Shown in pieces: positions 1-11,011 of a stretch of 64,000 nt of DNA (within the stretch, counting starts at the first letter, position 1; each line of letters starts with the position of its first letter). The stretch lies in the NCBI GenBank assembly GCA_030267965.1, contig BRYA01000097.1, positions 1 through 64,000 of the forward strand. Reading direction: 5' to 3'. This DNA is from Triparma columacea. Taxonomy: Eukaryota; Sar; Bolidophyceae; Parmales; Triparmaceae. The notes under the pieces are model-generated. The model ran no database searches. It saw nothing but the letters and a program-made list of their open reading frames with translations, and had not been told where the DNA came from. The position numbers and the translations under genes are program-made.

Positions 1-69
1 CCTAACCCTAACCCTAACCCTAACCCTAACCCTAACCCTAACCCTAACCCTAACCCTAACCCTAACCCT
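1..69. repeat. Telomeric repeat tract (CCCTAA)n
   Basis: About eleven and a half perfect copies of CCCTAA run from the first base to about 69, so the complementary strand reads TTAGGG towards the end. This is the canonical telomere repeat of animals, fungi and many stramenopiles. The C-rich strand reads 5' to 3' inward, as expected for a left chromosome end, so the window starts at a true chromosome terminus or very close to it. Nothing else is seen in the tract. Confidence 0.97.
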
Positions 70-421
70 CCTTTAACTTTCCCCATACACATCTAATACA
101 CTTCAATTATACTCATAAACCACTAAAACACTTCCACATTTCTTCAAAACTCCAAACACATTCACTACACTTTCTTAATTCTCAATAAACCACCATAACA
201 CCTCCACAACTCTCCAAAATTCCATACACATACACTACACTACCTAAATACTCACAAACTACTATAACACTCCCACAATACATCTACTAAGCTTTCTCAA
301 AATACTCACAAACTTTTATAACAGACCCATCATACCTGACATACACCTCAACCACTTAAACAATAGTCACAACTAAAGCAAATCAAATCATTTCATCCTA
401 CAAATGTTGCTGCCCTATTAG
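70..421. repeat. Subtelomeric AT-rich region with degenerate ~70-bp repeats
   Basis: This is the spacer between the telomere and the first gene. It is A/T/C-rich and almost without G on the plus strand. A motif close to ACTCA(T/C)AAACYAC followed by AWAACACYYCCACA recurs at about 111, 180, 250 and 304, giving periods of roughly 70, 70 and 54 bases. The copies are diverged. No ORF is present. The interval must also hold the 3' end of the transcript of the neighbouring minus-strand gene. Confidence 0.6.
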
Positions 422-3400
422 TCACTCCCCATCCTCATCTTTGGGCACAACACTGTTTACTTTAGCCTTCCCACCTTGTACCCCTGTAATATCTCCACCA
501 TCAGCACCTCCTACACTTGCTCTTCTAATACTTGCTCTCACAGCACCTGCAAGACCATCCTCAGCTTCAGCATCAACACTTGCTCTCCTCACACTCTCTC
601 TCCTTCTAGCATCTCCTGCTCCTGGAATGTATTCAACTGGCACCCTAGCTCTCATTGCTTCATCAAACCAATCTGGCTTCTCCTCCTCCCATCTATCCCA
701 GTTAGCCTCTACCCAAGCTGTGACCTCCTTTTCATTTGCCTTCCAGTGGTGCTTTGAGAAATCAAAAGCATAAATTGCTTTAACAGCATCTGAACCCTCT
801 CTGAAATTCTTCACCGATAAGTCCTTACCCCTTTGCAAGCTGTAGAAGGTGCCCCAATATTTTTTCTCAATGGTAAAAAAAAATACAGCAAACAACAGGG
901 CTGTACATGGTATAAATATTCCGACTACTTTCCGTGCCAATTTAAGGACCTCATCTTCAACATCTCCCCTTTCAGCTACTAATATAGCTACTGGAAGACT
1001 TCCCATTGTCAAAATAAATCCAAAGAACCAATATAAACCTCCAAGCTCATTGGGGTGTCTAAACTGCACAATTGAAGTGAAATCTCCAACCACTTTCACC
1101 AACACTCTAGCAATTATGCTACTCACTATTTCTGCATTGCCATCAAGACGCATCCAATACCAAAAGTCTCCTCTCAAGACCTTCACAATCAAATATAGAC
1201 CAAGATCAGCCCCAACATAGAGAGAGACCCAATTACCACCAAGGAGCCCTAACAAAACTATTGTCATACACCTTATCACAAGCATACCTGCACTAAAGAA
1301 CATTATTGTAACAAATATAATAGATCTCTTGGTGGGATTTGCAGGCACATACCCATAGAAGTCAGACACTTGCTCTCTCTTCACTGGGTCAGTGTCATAG
1401 TCATAGCTGAGTGTTGCAGATGCGTAGCCTGTTGTTATTGCTGAAACTGAAAGTGAGACCCAAGCTGCATCTGAAACTTTTGTTTTACTTGTTGCTATAG
1501 CCATAAGTTGGATAAGCACTCCTGGTATTGCCTCGGCAAACATTTCAATAACTTTCATGAATGTCATCTCTGTCAGTGCATCTATTGCTTGTCCAGCCTC
1601 CTGTTTTTCTCCCTTTGCAACCCTGTAAGCATCAACAGCAGGTTTAAAGCCAATCAAAATAGGAAAGCACTCCCTTAGAACCCTCAACACTCCCAACTTC
1701 TTGTTCTGCAACAAAACTGCCAACAGTTGAATCCCCGTTGAAACCATCAAACTTGCCAAAGATGCCTTAAAGTACCCATAATTCTTATCACTCCAAAACA
1801 TGTACGTCACATACACATCAGTAAGCAAATCAAAGATAGATGTTACAGCACCAACAGTAACTCTGAACATCATACCCCACGGAGCAGTCTTAATGACACC
1901 CTTCCCTATCTCCACAAACATGCCCTCCATCCATGGAAACTCCTCAAACAGCTCCTCAATAGCCCTGTTCTGCAATCTCCACATATCTACCCCAGCCTTT
2001 ATCGCCTTCCTGCTCTTCAAACAAGGCATCAAGTTGTTTCCAATCACCCTTGCCTCCTTCTCCTCCACACACTCAAGCTTGGTAGACACTGCACTGTTGG
2101 AGCTAAGCTCACAAAGCCTTGCCCTCTTCAGCAAAGTGACAAACCAAGGGTACTTCTTCTCAACCTCTCTCAAAGCGACATTCTTGTTGCAAACCTCCTC
2201 AACAAGTCTCTTCTTGTCCTTCCTTGAGTGTGCTCCTCTAAGTTGTCCTCCATCCCAAACCAAATCAGCACCCAAGGCCTCACCAACTTGCTTAGACATC
2301 TCCATTAAAGGGACAAGGTCAATAAAGTATCGTTGTGCTTCAGCAGCCTCGTCTAGGTGCCTCTCCAGAGTTGATCTTGTTGCCTCCACATTCACAGAGC
2401 TACCAAGCTCTACCTTGGTGACAAATTCTACCTTGGTTGCCTTCTCTCCTCTCCTTGAGAACTTTATTGCGACTTCTTCAGATGCCCTTTGTGCAGTAGA
2501 CCTCTCAGTGTTGTTCACAGCATCACTTCCCTCCATATTCTCCATTATTGGCTCCATTATAATTACAATATTATCTTCGTCAATCTTGTGCAGCTTCATC
2601 ACATTCCAGAACTCCCTATCTCTGTTCTTGGCACCTTGTTTTGACTCCAACTTCTGCCTTCTCCTAACAACCACTTCCCATGTCCCCTTCTTCCCCTGAA
2701 CGACCCTCTCAGCGTCTCCTGTTGTTTCTTGATGGACTCTGCTTCCAAAGTCCCAGAAGTAGGCAGCAGCTTCCTCCAAATCAGCTCTAACAGTCACTGT
2801 TGTATTTCCCCATCCCTTTCCCTTCTCTTCCACCTTAATCCAGGTATCTGACAGAGGGAATGCGCCTTTAACCTTTTGTTTGCCTTCAAGCTCTATGAAC
2901 TTGGTATCAAATGTCTTAGTGGACATTTCTTTGATTCCACCTATTCCACTTATTATCTGGATCCTTGTTGAAGCATCAATGTCTCTGCTCTTGTCAAACT
3001 TCTTCCTTAAATTTGAGACATGTGCAAGAAACCTTGGTGCAATCTTGTTCATGATAGAAGAGTAGAAAACACCACCAAGCTCTACCTTTGTTGTAAAAGT
3101 CACTGATGTTTGTGGCACATCTCCATCAGTGTGAAGGGGCTCAAATACATAAACTGTGTGTGCCTTCCCTAAAACATGCTTCACTGGAAAGTCTACATGA
3201 ATCTCCTTTGTGTCTGCGACATCAATGATAACTTTGCCGTCATCTTGCTTGCACCAGGTAATTTTACTCCGACCATCTCGTGGACCAAAACCAGGGAGAC
3301 CAAGCTCTCTCGTTGTTACGTAGTAGTTGGTGTGGGGGTTTACTTTGATGACTTTAAAGAAGGTTATTCCATTCTTCTGAGCTTTCTTAGCTTTCTCCCT

Positions 3401-6169
3401 GCTGTCTAGATCAACTATTACATTTGCTGCACACTCCTCCACACTAGCATCTACCACAGTAGTGGCAAAACCAGTGCAAAGACTTTTCCCATCAACATGA
3501 ACTAGCTTCATCTTGACCCTCTCATCAGGACTCTTCAAATCCTCAAAATTCCTCCCCTCCTTGCACTTCTCATAGAACTCCTTTCCCTTCCTGATTGCAC
3601 CCTTCTCCTCATCAGTATAATCTTGGTCCTCATTCTTGATAATGTTGGCAAGGGAGGCCAGTGCAGATTTATCAACCTCTTCATCCCGATTGAAGGAGTC
3701 CCTTAGTGTTGCCATTGCACTTAGTCCTCTTGGTATTGTTCTGTCGACAACTTTCACGGGAATTTGCCCCCCTGCATCCATAAATTGGGTATATGTGAGT
3801 TTACACTGGTGGACACCATCTTGGTCCTCAATATTCTTGGCAGTGAGAATGCCACTTGTTGTTCCTCGCACAAGCTTTCCAAGGTTTCCCCCATAGTCAA
3901 CCTTTTCCTCAGCTGGGACAAATGCCACAGACATTGTGTTGCCATCTAGGCGTCCCTTCTGCCACACGTATCTCAACACAAACTCCCTTTTGTGAAGAGG
4001 GAAGCGAAGTTTCTTGACTGTTGCAATCAGCTTCTCATTTACCCTTCCCTTGCCACCCTTCCAAATCTCCAGCCTTGCAGGCTCCCCTTTCTCTCTGCTA
4101 TTAAGCATCCTCTCCCTGCTGCAGTACTCAAAGAACCAAGCAGCTGCTTCCTCGGCTGAGCAGTCGGCAACACACTCGGCTCTTCCAAAACCAAGTGTCT
4201 TTTTCCCTTTCTCCTGCTGCTTGTGCTTGATCTCCATCTTCACTCCCTCGTAAGGTGACTCAAGAGGACCCCACCCTTCTTCATCCTCCCCCCCAAAGAG
4301 CTCCTCCAACTCCCCAAAGACCTTCTTCTGGTCCTCCTCCAACTCAACACCCTCCTTCATCCTCTCCACCAAGGCCCCCCTGACCTCAGCATCAACTTCC
4401 TTCCCGTTCCTCCTGAACTTCTCCTGCAACCTGTTGGCCTCAACAAGCTCATTCTTTGCAAGGTAGTCAATTGCTTTGTCCATCAGTTTCTTTTTAAAGC
4501 CTATGAAATGCAGATCAACTGTCTGAATACGTGTCACCCTACAGACATTTGGGGCAATCTCATTGAAAAAGTAGACACCTGTAGTCTCTGCTAGCACAAA
4601 CCCTTCCTTGCTGAGGTCCTTGAAGCCTCCTCCAGGGTACTCTGTCAGTGGCACAAAAGCTAACATGTACGACGTCCGGCCATTTGCAAGTTTGACTTCC
4701 TTCCACACATACCAATTCTCAAATAGTCGATTGGTGGCTGCAGGGACCTTAACGCCAGAATGTTGATGCAAGCTTCTAGTTCTGTCAACGCCATTCCTGA
4801 TCACCCTTGGTAAGTTCCTATTATTTTTGAACTGCTCCTCTGACCGCTTATATGCGTCAAGCAGAAATTGCTCTGCCAATACACCCTTCGCTGACTTGTC
4901 CACGATGACCCCATAGGCTCCCCATAACTTCTCGCCCTCTCTCCACAGGAACTTGTCTATCCCCTCCTTCAATGTCCCCTTGACTCTCTTTCCCTTCTTA
5001 TACAGTTCATTCTCCAACACTCCAACTCCTTCCAGCATTCTCTCCTCCTCCTCTGTCATCGGAGGCGGACTTGGAATAACCTCCTCCACAAAGTGCTTCT
5101 TCCTCTTCTCATCAACAACCTCAGGATTGTGAAAGTTCTTCTCAATCTCCTCCACCAGGCCCTTGAATGACGCGTAAATTGTGTTGATGTCCCCCCTTCC
5201 CTCCCTCACACTTTCCTCTACTTCCAACATCCCGACAAGAGTAAGCGCGGTTTGCCCATATTCGTAGTTTGCAAGCCTGATCTCACCCTCGACCCTCGCT
5301 CTCTGCGCATTCTTGGAAGTAACAATCTTAACAAGTTTCATCTTCGCCTCCTTCGGCAAGCTGTTCTCGTCCTCAGACTCTATCGCGACACACTGGCCCA
5401 AACCTTGACTCGTCACGACTCGGATTCTTAGGAGGTACTCGACGACTGTTGTGTCACCTGTTGTCCCCCTCAAGTAGTGTTGCCAAAATACAATCCTATC
5501 CCCCTTCTCCCTATGGATAGTGGCGCGTCGGAAAACTCCCGAATTACAGTCGCAGAGAATATAATCGAGGACAAGCTGCTGCTCGTCATGAACGACTACT
5601 CCGACATTCGCTCTCTTAGTATCCCACGACTGCTCAATGATGCCTTCAACGGCACCGCGCTCGACAAGCACACCAACCATTTTCTCGTGGGCTTGTAATT
5701 GCTGGTATTTTATCTTATGGGAGGTAGTCTGAGCCTTGTTATCGTCCATGCCACCATCAAGGGCTGCAGTAGAGTCATCGACAGCCTCAGGGGCGGCGAT
5801 ATTCTCTGCGGCAACCTCAGGGGCGGCAGTATTCTCTGCGGCAATCTCGGGGGCGTCGACATAGTCTGCGGTGGCCTTGGGTACAACGACGCGGCGTTTT
5901 ATTATATCGATGGTCTCAACACGGTCAATGGCATGTTTTTGAGCAGCGGCACGATCTGCAGCAGCCCTAAGGGTGACGGCAAGGTCATTTGCAACCGTGA
6001 CAATGCCAGCTGCAGTTGTGCCCTCGCCTGCTGCGTCCTTGACGGCGGCAGCAACTTCGTTGGCGGAAGATGCGGCAGCAGTAAGGTCGGCAAACAGTTT
6101 TGTTGTTATAGCCTCGAGCTGCACGATCTTCTCCTCCCTCTCTGCGAGCAGAGCTTCATAGTTATTCAT
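422..6169 (-). CDS. START-like repeat protein with C-terminal polytopic membrane domain
   Basis: Uninterrupted 1915-residue frame. I start at the ATG at 6169 (MNNYEALLAEREEK), because the 75 codons upstream are low complexity. The N-terminus is a short coiled coil, then an Ala-rich stretch with AAPE-type repeats. Several START/Bet_v1-like modules follow, recognisable by paralogous blocks beginning near residues 640 (LESPYEGVKMEIKH), 880 (LKSPDERVKMKLVH) and 1110; an earlier one spans about 170-600. From about 1430 to 1770 there are seven or eight hydrophobic segments. The first (SIFDLLTDVYVTYMFW) and a later EAIPGVLIQL recall XK-related scramblase-type proteins, which is only a suggestion. 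The tail is charged and Arg/Ser-rich. A role in lipid binding or transfer at a membrane is inferred from the START modules. No introns, although most neighbours have them, and base composition is more AT-rich than the next genes. It is the first gene after the telomere. Confidence 0.75.
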   Translation of the reverse strand: MNNYEALLAEREEKIVQLEAITTKLFADLTAAASSANEVAAAVKDAAGEGTTAAGIVTVANDLAVTLRAAADRAAAQKHAIDRVETIDIIKRRVVVPKATADYVDAPEIAAENTAAPEVAAENIAAPEAVDDSTAALDGGMDDNKAQTTSHKIKYQQLQAHEKMVGVLVERGAVEGIIEQSWDTKRANVGVVVHDEQQLVLDYILCDCNSGVFRRATIHREKGDRIVFWQHYLRGTTGDTTVVEYLLRIRVVTSQGLGQCVAIESEDENSLPKEAKMKLVKIVTSKNAQRARVEGEIRLANYEYGQTALTLVGMLEVEESVREGRGDINTIYASFKGLVEEIEKNFHNPEVVDEKRKKHFVEEVIPSPPPMTEEEERMLEGVGVLENELYKKGKRVKGTLKEGIDKFLWREGEKLWGAYGVIVDKSAKGVLAEQFLLDAYKRSEEQFKNNRNLPRVIRNGVDRTRSLHQHSGVKVPAATNRLFENWYVWKEVKLANGRTSYMLAFVPLTEYPGGGFKDLSKEGFVLAETTGVYFFNEIAPNVCRVTRIQTVDLHFIGFKKKLMDKAIDYLAKNELVEANRLQEKFRRNGKEVDAEVRGALVERMKEGVELEEDQKKVFGELEELFGGEDEEGWGPLESPYEGVKMEIKHKQQEKGKKTLGFGRAECVADCSAEEAAAWFFEYCSRERMLNSREKGEPARLEIWKGGKGRVNEKLIATVKKLRFPLHKREFVLRYVWQKGRLDGNTMSVAFVPAEEKVDYGGNLGKLVRGTTSGILTAKNIEDQDGVHQCKLTYTQFMDAGGQIPVKVVDRTIPRGLSAMATLRDSFNRDEEVDKSALASLANIIKNEDQDYTDEEKGAIRKGKEFYEKCKEGRNFEDLKSPDERVKMKLVHVDGKSLCTGFATTVVDASVEECAANVIVDLDSREKAKKAQKNGITFFKVIKVNPHTNYYVTTRELGLPGFGPRDGRSKITWCKQDDGKVIIDVADTKEIHVDFPVKHVLGKAHTVYVFEPLHTDGDVPQTSVTFTTKVELGGVFYSSIMNKIAPRFLAHVSNLRKKFDKSRDIDASTRIQIISGIGGIKEMSTKTFDTKFIELEGKQKVKGAFPLSDTWIKVEEKGKGWGNTTVTVRADLEEAAAYFWDFGSRVHQETTGDAERVVQGKKGTWEVVVRRRQKLESKQGAKNRDREFWNVMKLHKIDEDNIVIIMEPIMENMEGSDAVNNTERSTAQRASEEVAIKFSRRGEKATKVEFVTKVELGSSVNVEATRSTLERHLDEAAEAQRYFIDLVPLMEMSKQVGEALGADLVWDGGQLRGAHSRKDKKRLVEEVCNKNVALREVEKKYPWFVTLLKRARLCELSSNSAVSTKLECVEEKEARVIGNNLMPCLKSRKAIKAGVDMWRLQNRAIEELFEEFPWMEGMFVEIGKGVIKTAPWGMMFRVTVGAVTSIFDLLTDVYVTYMFWSDKNYGYFKASLASLMVSTGIQLLAVLLQNKKLGVLRVLRECFPILIGFKPAVDAYRVAKGEKQEAGQAIDALTEMTFMKVIEMFAEAIPGVLIQLMAIATSKTKVSDAAWVSLSVSAITTGYASATLSYDYDTDPVKREQVSDFYGYVPANPTKRSIIFVTIMFFSAGMLVIRCMTIVLLGLLGGNWVSLYVGADLGLYLIVKVLRGDFWYWMRLDGNAEIVSSIIARVLVKVVGDFTSIVQFRHPNELGGLYWFFGFILTMGSLPVAILVAERGDVEDEVLKLARKVVGIFIPCTALLFAVFFFTIEKKYWGTFYSLQRGKDLSVKNFREGSDAVKAIYAFDFSKHHWKANEKEVTAWVEANWDRWEEEKPDWFDEAMRARVPVEYIPGAGDARRRESVRRASVDAEAEDGLAGAVRASIRRASVGGADGGDITGVQGGKAKVNSVVPKDEDGE

Positions 6170-6820
6170 CTCACGGTCCAACAGAAGCCTGCGGGGGGCG
6201 CGGAAAAAATGGAAAGACCGGAAAAGGGGGTGAATTAGATAGGTCGAAAAATTCGCGTGCAACGTCACCACAAGCCGTCCACGAAAAAAATGCTTAGTTG
6301 ATGAAAATTTTATCCAAATCCCCCAAAGTCCTAGGGCCAAGGGCCAAGGCTGTTGTGGCCTCCTTCTCCTTCCTCCTGCCCCCCACCAACCCATCCTCTC
6401 TCCCCACCGATCCCTCTACTGCCCCCGCCTACTAACACACCCGTCGCCTTCTCTCCCTCCTTACCTTTGTCTCGTCCCCTCGCTTTCCCTCCCCTCCACA
6501 AATGTTCCCAAGTCCCTCCTTCCCGAAGCTTTGAGAATAGGAGAGCTTACTCTGAAGCTATGACTACCTCTCGAACGATGATAAGTCTTTATGAGGGAGA
6601 AACAATGAATACTTGAACACGGTGCTGTATAAAACTGCAATTAAAGGTACCGAACAAAAATAAGGTTTGGATATATTTTTAACCCAAAGTAAATATCTGA
6701 GTGACCAGCTTTACTCGGTTTGTTAGTCTCACTGCGGTTGTGCGTGTGACTTAGAACAGCCTTTCTCAACCTCCCATCCACCCCCCAAAAAAAAACTCGG
6801 GAAATTTGAGGACAGTTCGC
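6170..6820. other. Intergenic region between two minus-strand genes
   Basis: 651 bases hold the promoter and 5' UTR of the START-like gene and the 3' flank of MMS19. The part near 6350-6500 is C/T-rich with pyrimidine runs; the part near 6600-6720 is AT-rich. A plus-strand frame at 6353-6616 is Pro/Ser/Leu low complexity and was not accepted as a gene. No RNA gene recognised. Confidence 0.5.
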
Positions 6821-9800
6821 TCATTCTAAAGTCCCCAGTAAAATGATGTAAAAGTTCCTGACCTCCACCGCTTTCTCCCTGACCTCCCTTCTATCGTGTT
6901 CCAGGCTAGTCTTAAGCCCCTCCGAGATTTTCTTGACGAGCCTCTTGTCGTCCTTTGCTCCCTCGACCATCGCTAGCTTCATGAGGCACTCCAAAGCAAG
7001 AATGGCCGAGACTGCGCACTCCGACGATGACAGGTGGAGGAGAATTTGAAGCAGCGTCGCCCTGTTCTTCTTCAATATCTCCTCCCCCCCCCTCCCGCCT
7101 CCCCCCCCCGCCCCTCCGATGAGCCTCAAGAACGCCGCTAACGAGTTCTGAACGACCGTCCCCCACGCCCCGTCCTCCCATCCCCCCCCTCCCCCCCTCT
7201 TCTTCGCGAGCACAACCCCACCAATCAGACACTCGATCAGCCCGATCTTCCCGTTCTCCCCCCAAGTCTTGTCCATGAGTTCAACGGGCAGAGTGCAGGC
7301 GAAGGCGCTAGCCGCCAGGAGTCCTCCCAGTATTTTCCCGTGTTCCGTCGTCCCCTCCTTCCCCGCAGCCACCTCCTTCTCGACTGTCCCCATAATATCC
7401 CCGAGCGCCTTGCTCGCAGCCCTCTGCCTCCAGAACGCGTTTCCCCCCCTGCTGCTTAGCAGGACCCCCATCGCCTCCCCCGCCACCGCCCTAACCTTCT
7501 CTATCCCGTCCTTCCCCCCCAATCCCTTCACTCTCCCACTACATCCCTCGCAGGCGAGCTCGGTTAGGAGCTCGACGATCCCGTCCGCCACTTCCCCGCT
7601 CTCCCCCCCCCTGCAAGCCGCCGCCCCCCCCACGACCCCTAGGCATCTCATTGCGTTAACGAACTCCTCCACCCCTACCTTGGTCCCTAGGCGGCCCTCT
7701 ATTCGACGGCATGCGGACGCGCTACAACCGGAACCTCCAAGTCTAACGACGGTATCTACGGCGTCTAGTGCAGCTTTTCTGCTTGTTCCTTCAACACTGA
7801 CGTCTAGAGCAAGGTCTGTGAGTGGTTCTACCATGGCCTTTAGTGTATCTTCTCCCCCCTCACCCCCCAGGTCCGCCCCCTCAAGTGCAGCCGCTAGTAT
7901 GGGTAGGGTCAGTAGCACTTTACCCCTATCCCCCTTGTCCCCTCCACCCGCACCCTCCAGCATTGCCCTGAATGTGGAGATGGTATCCCCCTTGCAGGGG
8001 CCTGCCTGGTAGAGGGGGAGGACGTAGGGGATGCACCACTTGGCGAGGTTTATTGCTTCTAAGTCCCCCCCGGACCCGACGCTGCAAAGGGTAAGGAGCA
8101 GGCCGGAGGCAGCCGTTCGCGCTGTTGAGAGCGGGGGGGGAGAAAAGAGGGTGGAAGGGTAGAGCGGGGATGTGGGGGGGGGGAGGTTAACGCTAGGGGT
8201 AAGAATGCTTTCACGCCACATGGTAGAAGGTGTGGGGCCCGGGGGGTTTGGTAAATGATGCTCACCTATTTGAAATCCCTCATCCCCTCCCCCTCTCCTC
8301 CCCTTCTTCATGACAGTCTCTAGCACAACAGCTGTAGCCCTAGCGTCGTCGTTCCCCTCTTCCATAAGTCCCCTAAGTAGCGTCGTAATCCTCTCTAGCA
8401 ATTTACCCGCCACGTCCCCACTGACCTCGCAGGCCGCCCCGACGCATTCGAGGAGGATGAGAGTCCTCATCCCGAGAGCACCCCCGACGGCAGCGTCGAT
8501 TATAAGGGACTTGAAGACTTCAAGGGCGGAAGGGTACCTACCGGAACCACTAATCACGCCCAGCGCGACGGCGGCGGCCTAAGGGGGTGGAGAGGGACGT
8601 TGGGAGTGAGGGTAGTGGGGGGGGGTGGGGGAGGTGAAAGGTAGTGTTAGAGTGTTGCGTAACCGTTCAGTGTTTTGTCGTTTCCATGTTGGGTTTGTTA
8701 AACTAAAGAGACTGCGGTCCCTCCCCCCTGACGCTCCGCTAAAGTCGCTAAAGGTCGTCCTCCCCTCCCTCCCTCAATTTTCTCTCACCTTCATCCATTT
8801 CCTTTCCCCCTCTCCCATAACCTCAAACTCTTCCACCCCTCTAGTAATCTCCTCCCCTAATCTCTCACAAAACATCCCAACCTCCTCATCCTCAACCGTA
8901 GCTTCCTTCGTTGCCGTTGTAATCGCCGCAACAGCCCTAACCCCCGCTTCGCTTTTCCCTCTAACCGCGAGTTCCTTCAAAACCTCCATATCCTCTTTCG
9001 CTCTCCCTTTAACCGGGCACGGTTCCATCACCACCGTCCTGCTCGCTGCGTTGTATATCCTCGCGATCGCGTCAGCCGCTGCTTCAGCTCTTTCCCTATC
9101 CTCCCTCCCCCCCGCCGCAGCAAGTAGTCGTGGTGCGGTTTTGGTAAGGCATTCCGACATTGCTTTCGGTGACGCCTTTGCTAGAGCGCATGTTAGGAGT
9201 ACGTTCGCTCTCCCGTTAACTGACTCAGGTGAATCCATAACCGCGAAGGACGCGTCCCTCATAAGTCCCCCAACGAAGCCATCCCTAGCCTTCTTATCCC
9301 CGTGCGTTTCAAGTGCAGTCGCCATCTCTGTTACGAGCTTCATAAGCGTGCTCCCTGATTTGAGTTTGATCTTCTCGGCGCCTCGAATAATATTACCTCT
9401 TATATTAACCATATCATCCTCCTCCCTAACCGTCCATCTCCCGTCCTGCAGGGTTATAATATCCCTAACATCCTCAACAGCCTTCTCCCTATCCTCGTTA
9501 GTAATATCCCTTTCCCCATCCTCACATTCCCCTCCAACCCTATCCATTACCAGACTAACCGCTTGACCAAGGTCTATTATCATCCCTTTATTCCCTTCAA
9601 TTTCCCCTAAACACGGTCCGGATAATACGGCGTTGAGGGAATCACGAAGTCCTTTATTAGTAATCCCATACTTATCATTCTTCGGTGGTTCAAAAGTCAC
9701 CGGGTAATATACCCTAACCGTATCCAACACAACCTGCTCCGGGAACTCTTTCCCCGTCGCTAAGCATATAGGGGCGAGGTTTACCTGACATAATCGAAGA

Positions 9801-11011
9801 CCTTCTAAACCCCTTAACAGACATCTCGGGTCTTTCTCACCCTCTAATACCATCGCTGAAGTTTCAGTAAATTCCTTGCAAATCACCTCCAGTCTTCCCC
9901 TTCCGTCCTCCTTTTGGGGAGGAGGAGGTATGGATGATGTAGATACGATTAAATCGAACGCCTTGGATCTCGCGATTCTCGCTAGGTTGTTAACGTCGGT
10001 TGATTTTAGTACTTTTTGAGACATTTCTAGTATCGTTACCCTAAGTTCCTTGTGTATGGTTAGGTCTAAGTAGGATTTTAGTAGTTCGGTTAAGTGCGTC
10101 GTGCATTCTAAACACAGCTGTGCAGAAGGGTGGTCACTTGCTCTCTCCCCTAAAAAGGTGCTTAGGACGTTAAGGAATTTGGGGGAGGGGGGTACGGGGG
10201 GGGGGGAGATTAGGGGGAAGTTTTGGGATAGGGAGGCTAGGAGGGCGACGAGGGCACGACGACGGATTGAGGAGGACTGGGCGTGAGCGTTCATTTGAAC
10301 AAGCTGGGGGGGAGCGGGATGGGAGGGGATGGGAGGGGATGGGGGGGAGGGGGGGGGTTAGATATGCGTGAAGATTCTCTGTTTCTGCGTGAAGGTTCTG
10401 TTTCTGCGTGAATGTTCTCTGTTTCTGCGTGAATGTTCTTACCTGCTCACTATCCACCTCTAGGATTCCAGTCTCTGGGTTGGGAGTCTTTTTGGAGGGT
10501 GGGTTAGAAGTGGGTTAGATGATGGTGGGTCAGATGGTGAGATGAAGGATGAAGGCAAACGGGTTGTTGTGCTAACTTGTTGTGTGTTCCTGTCGTTGTC
10601 TTTTTCTTCTTTTGTTTGTCAATCTGTTCTCCCTTGTTTCTCATTCTCATTCGATTCTCACTCCACTCCGCTGCTAGTTCTCACCATTAATAACTCCTCT
10701 CCATTGTCTTCATCTTGTTCTCTGTCTTGTTGTCCATCTTGTTCTCCTTTTGTGTGGACAAAGTCTCCAGGTGAGTGTGTGAATGCTTCTTCTAGGCTTC
10801 TTAGTAGAATGGATACGTTCTCTTCTGGTGATGTTGATTGTTGTGATGATTGTTGTGTTGATTGTTGTGTCGTATTTGTGTTGTATTGAGTGTTGTCGAA
10901 TGATTTTATTTGTTGGACGATGTCTTGGTCGTTGTCTAATGTGGGATCATCTGAGCATATTAGTTGTTTCAGTTTATGTAGTGTCTTTAATGTATCATTA
11001 GATTCGTTCAT
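6821..11011 (-). CDS. MMS19: MMS19 nucleotide-excision-repair / cytosolic Fe-S assembly factor
   Basis: MMS19 is the HEAT-repeat adaptor of the cytosolic iron-sulfur targeting complex and delivers clusters to DNA polymerases, helicases (XPD) and other nuclear proteins. Exons (minus): 10685-11011, 10443-10472, 8789-10303, 6821-8578, giving 1209 residues, all junctions phase 0. Recognition rests on the family block GEKDPRCLL (about residue 277), YYPVTFEPPKNDKYGI (about 324), which parallels YFPIDFTPPPND in the animal protein, and the C-terminal HEAT helix with DKRLVKK and HDRREVREKAVEVR matching the family's DDKKRLVRKEAV end. Between them are alpha-helical HEAT repeats with Gly-rich insertions. 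The last two introns are secure. The first exon (Gln/Ser/Thr-rich, MNESNDTLKTLHKL) and the 30-base second exon are inferred from frame and splice sites. Its start codon lies 128 bases from that of the divergent kinase gene, so the promoter is probably shared. Confidence 0.85.
10365..10440. repeat. ~20-bp tandem repeat inside MMS19 intron
   Basis: Three and a half copies of a 19-21-base unit (core TGCGTGAAKGTTCTCTGTTTC on the plus strand) fill the intron-side flank of the 30-base MMS19 exon and end at its donor site. Copies differ by one or two bases plus a 2-base indel. Confidence 0.85.

Noticed and set aside
1800..2699. 299-codon plus-strand frame
   Set aside because: Antisense to the START-like gene; Ser/Thr-rich composition is the mirror of Glu/Lys codons, no domain.
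6353..6616. 87-codon plus-strand frame upstream of the START-like gene
   Set aside because: Pro/Ser low complexity from C-runs, no homology, no splice context.
8625..9566. 313-codon plus-strand frame
   Set aside because: Lies fully opposite MMS19 exon 3, whose identity is secure; Ser/Leu-rich shadow.
10365..10440. CRISPR-like array
   Set aside because: Tandem repeat without spacers, in a eukaryotic intron.
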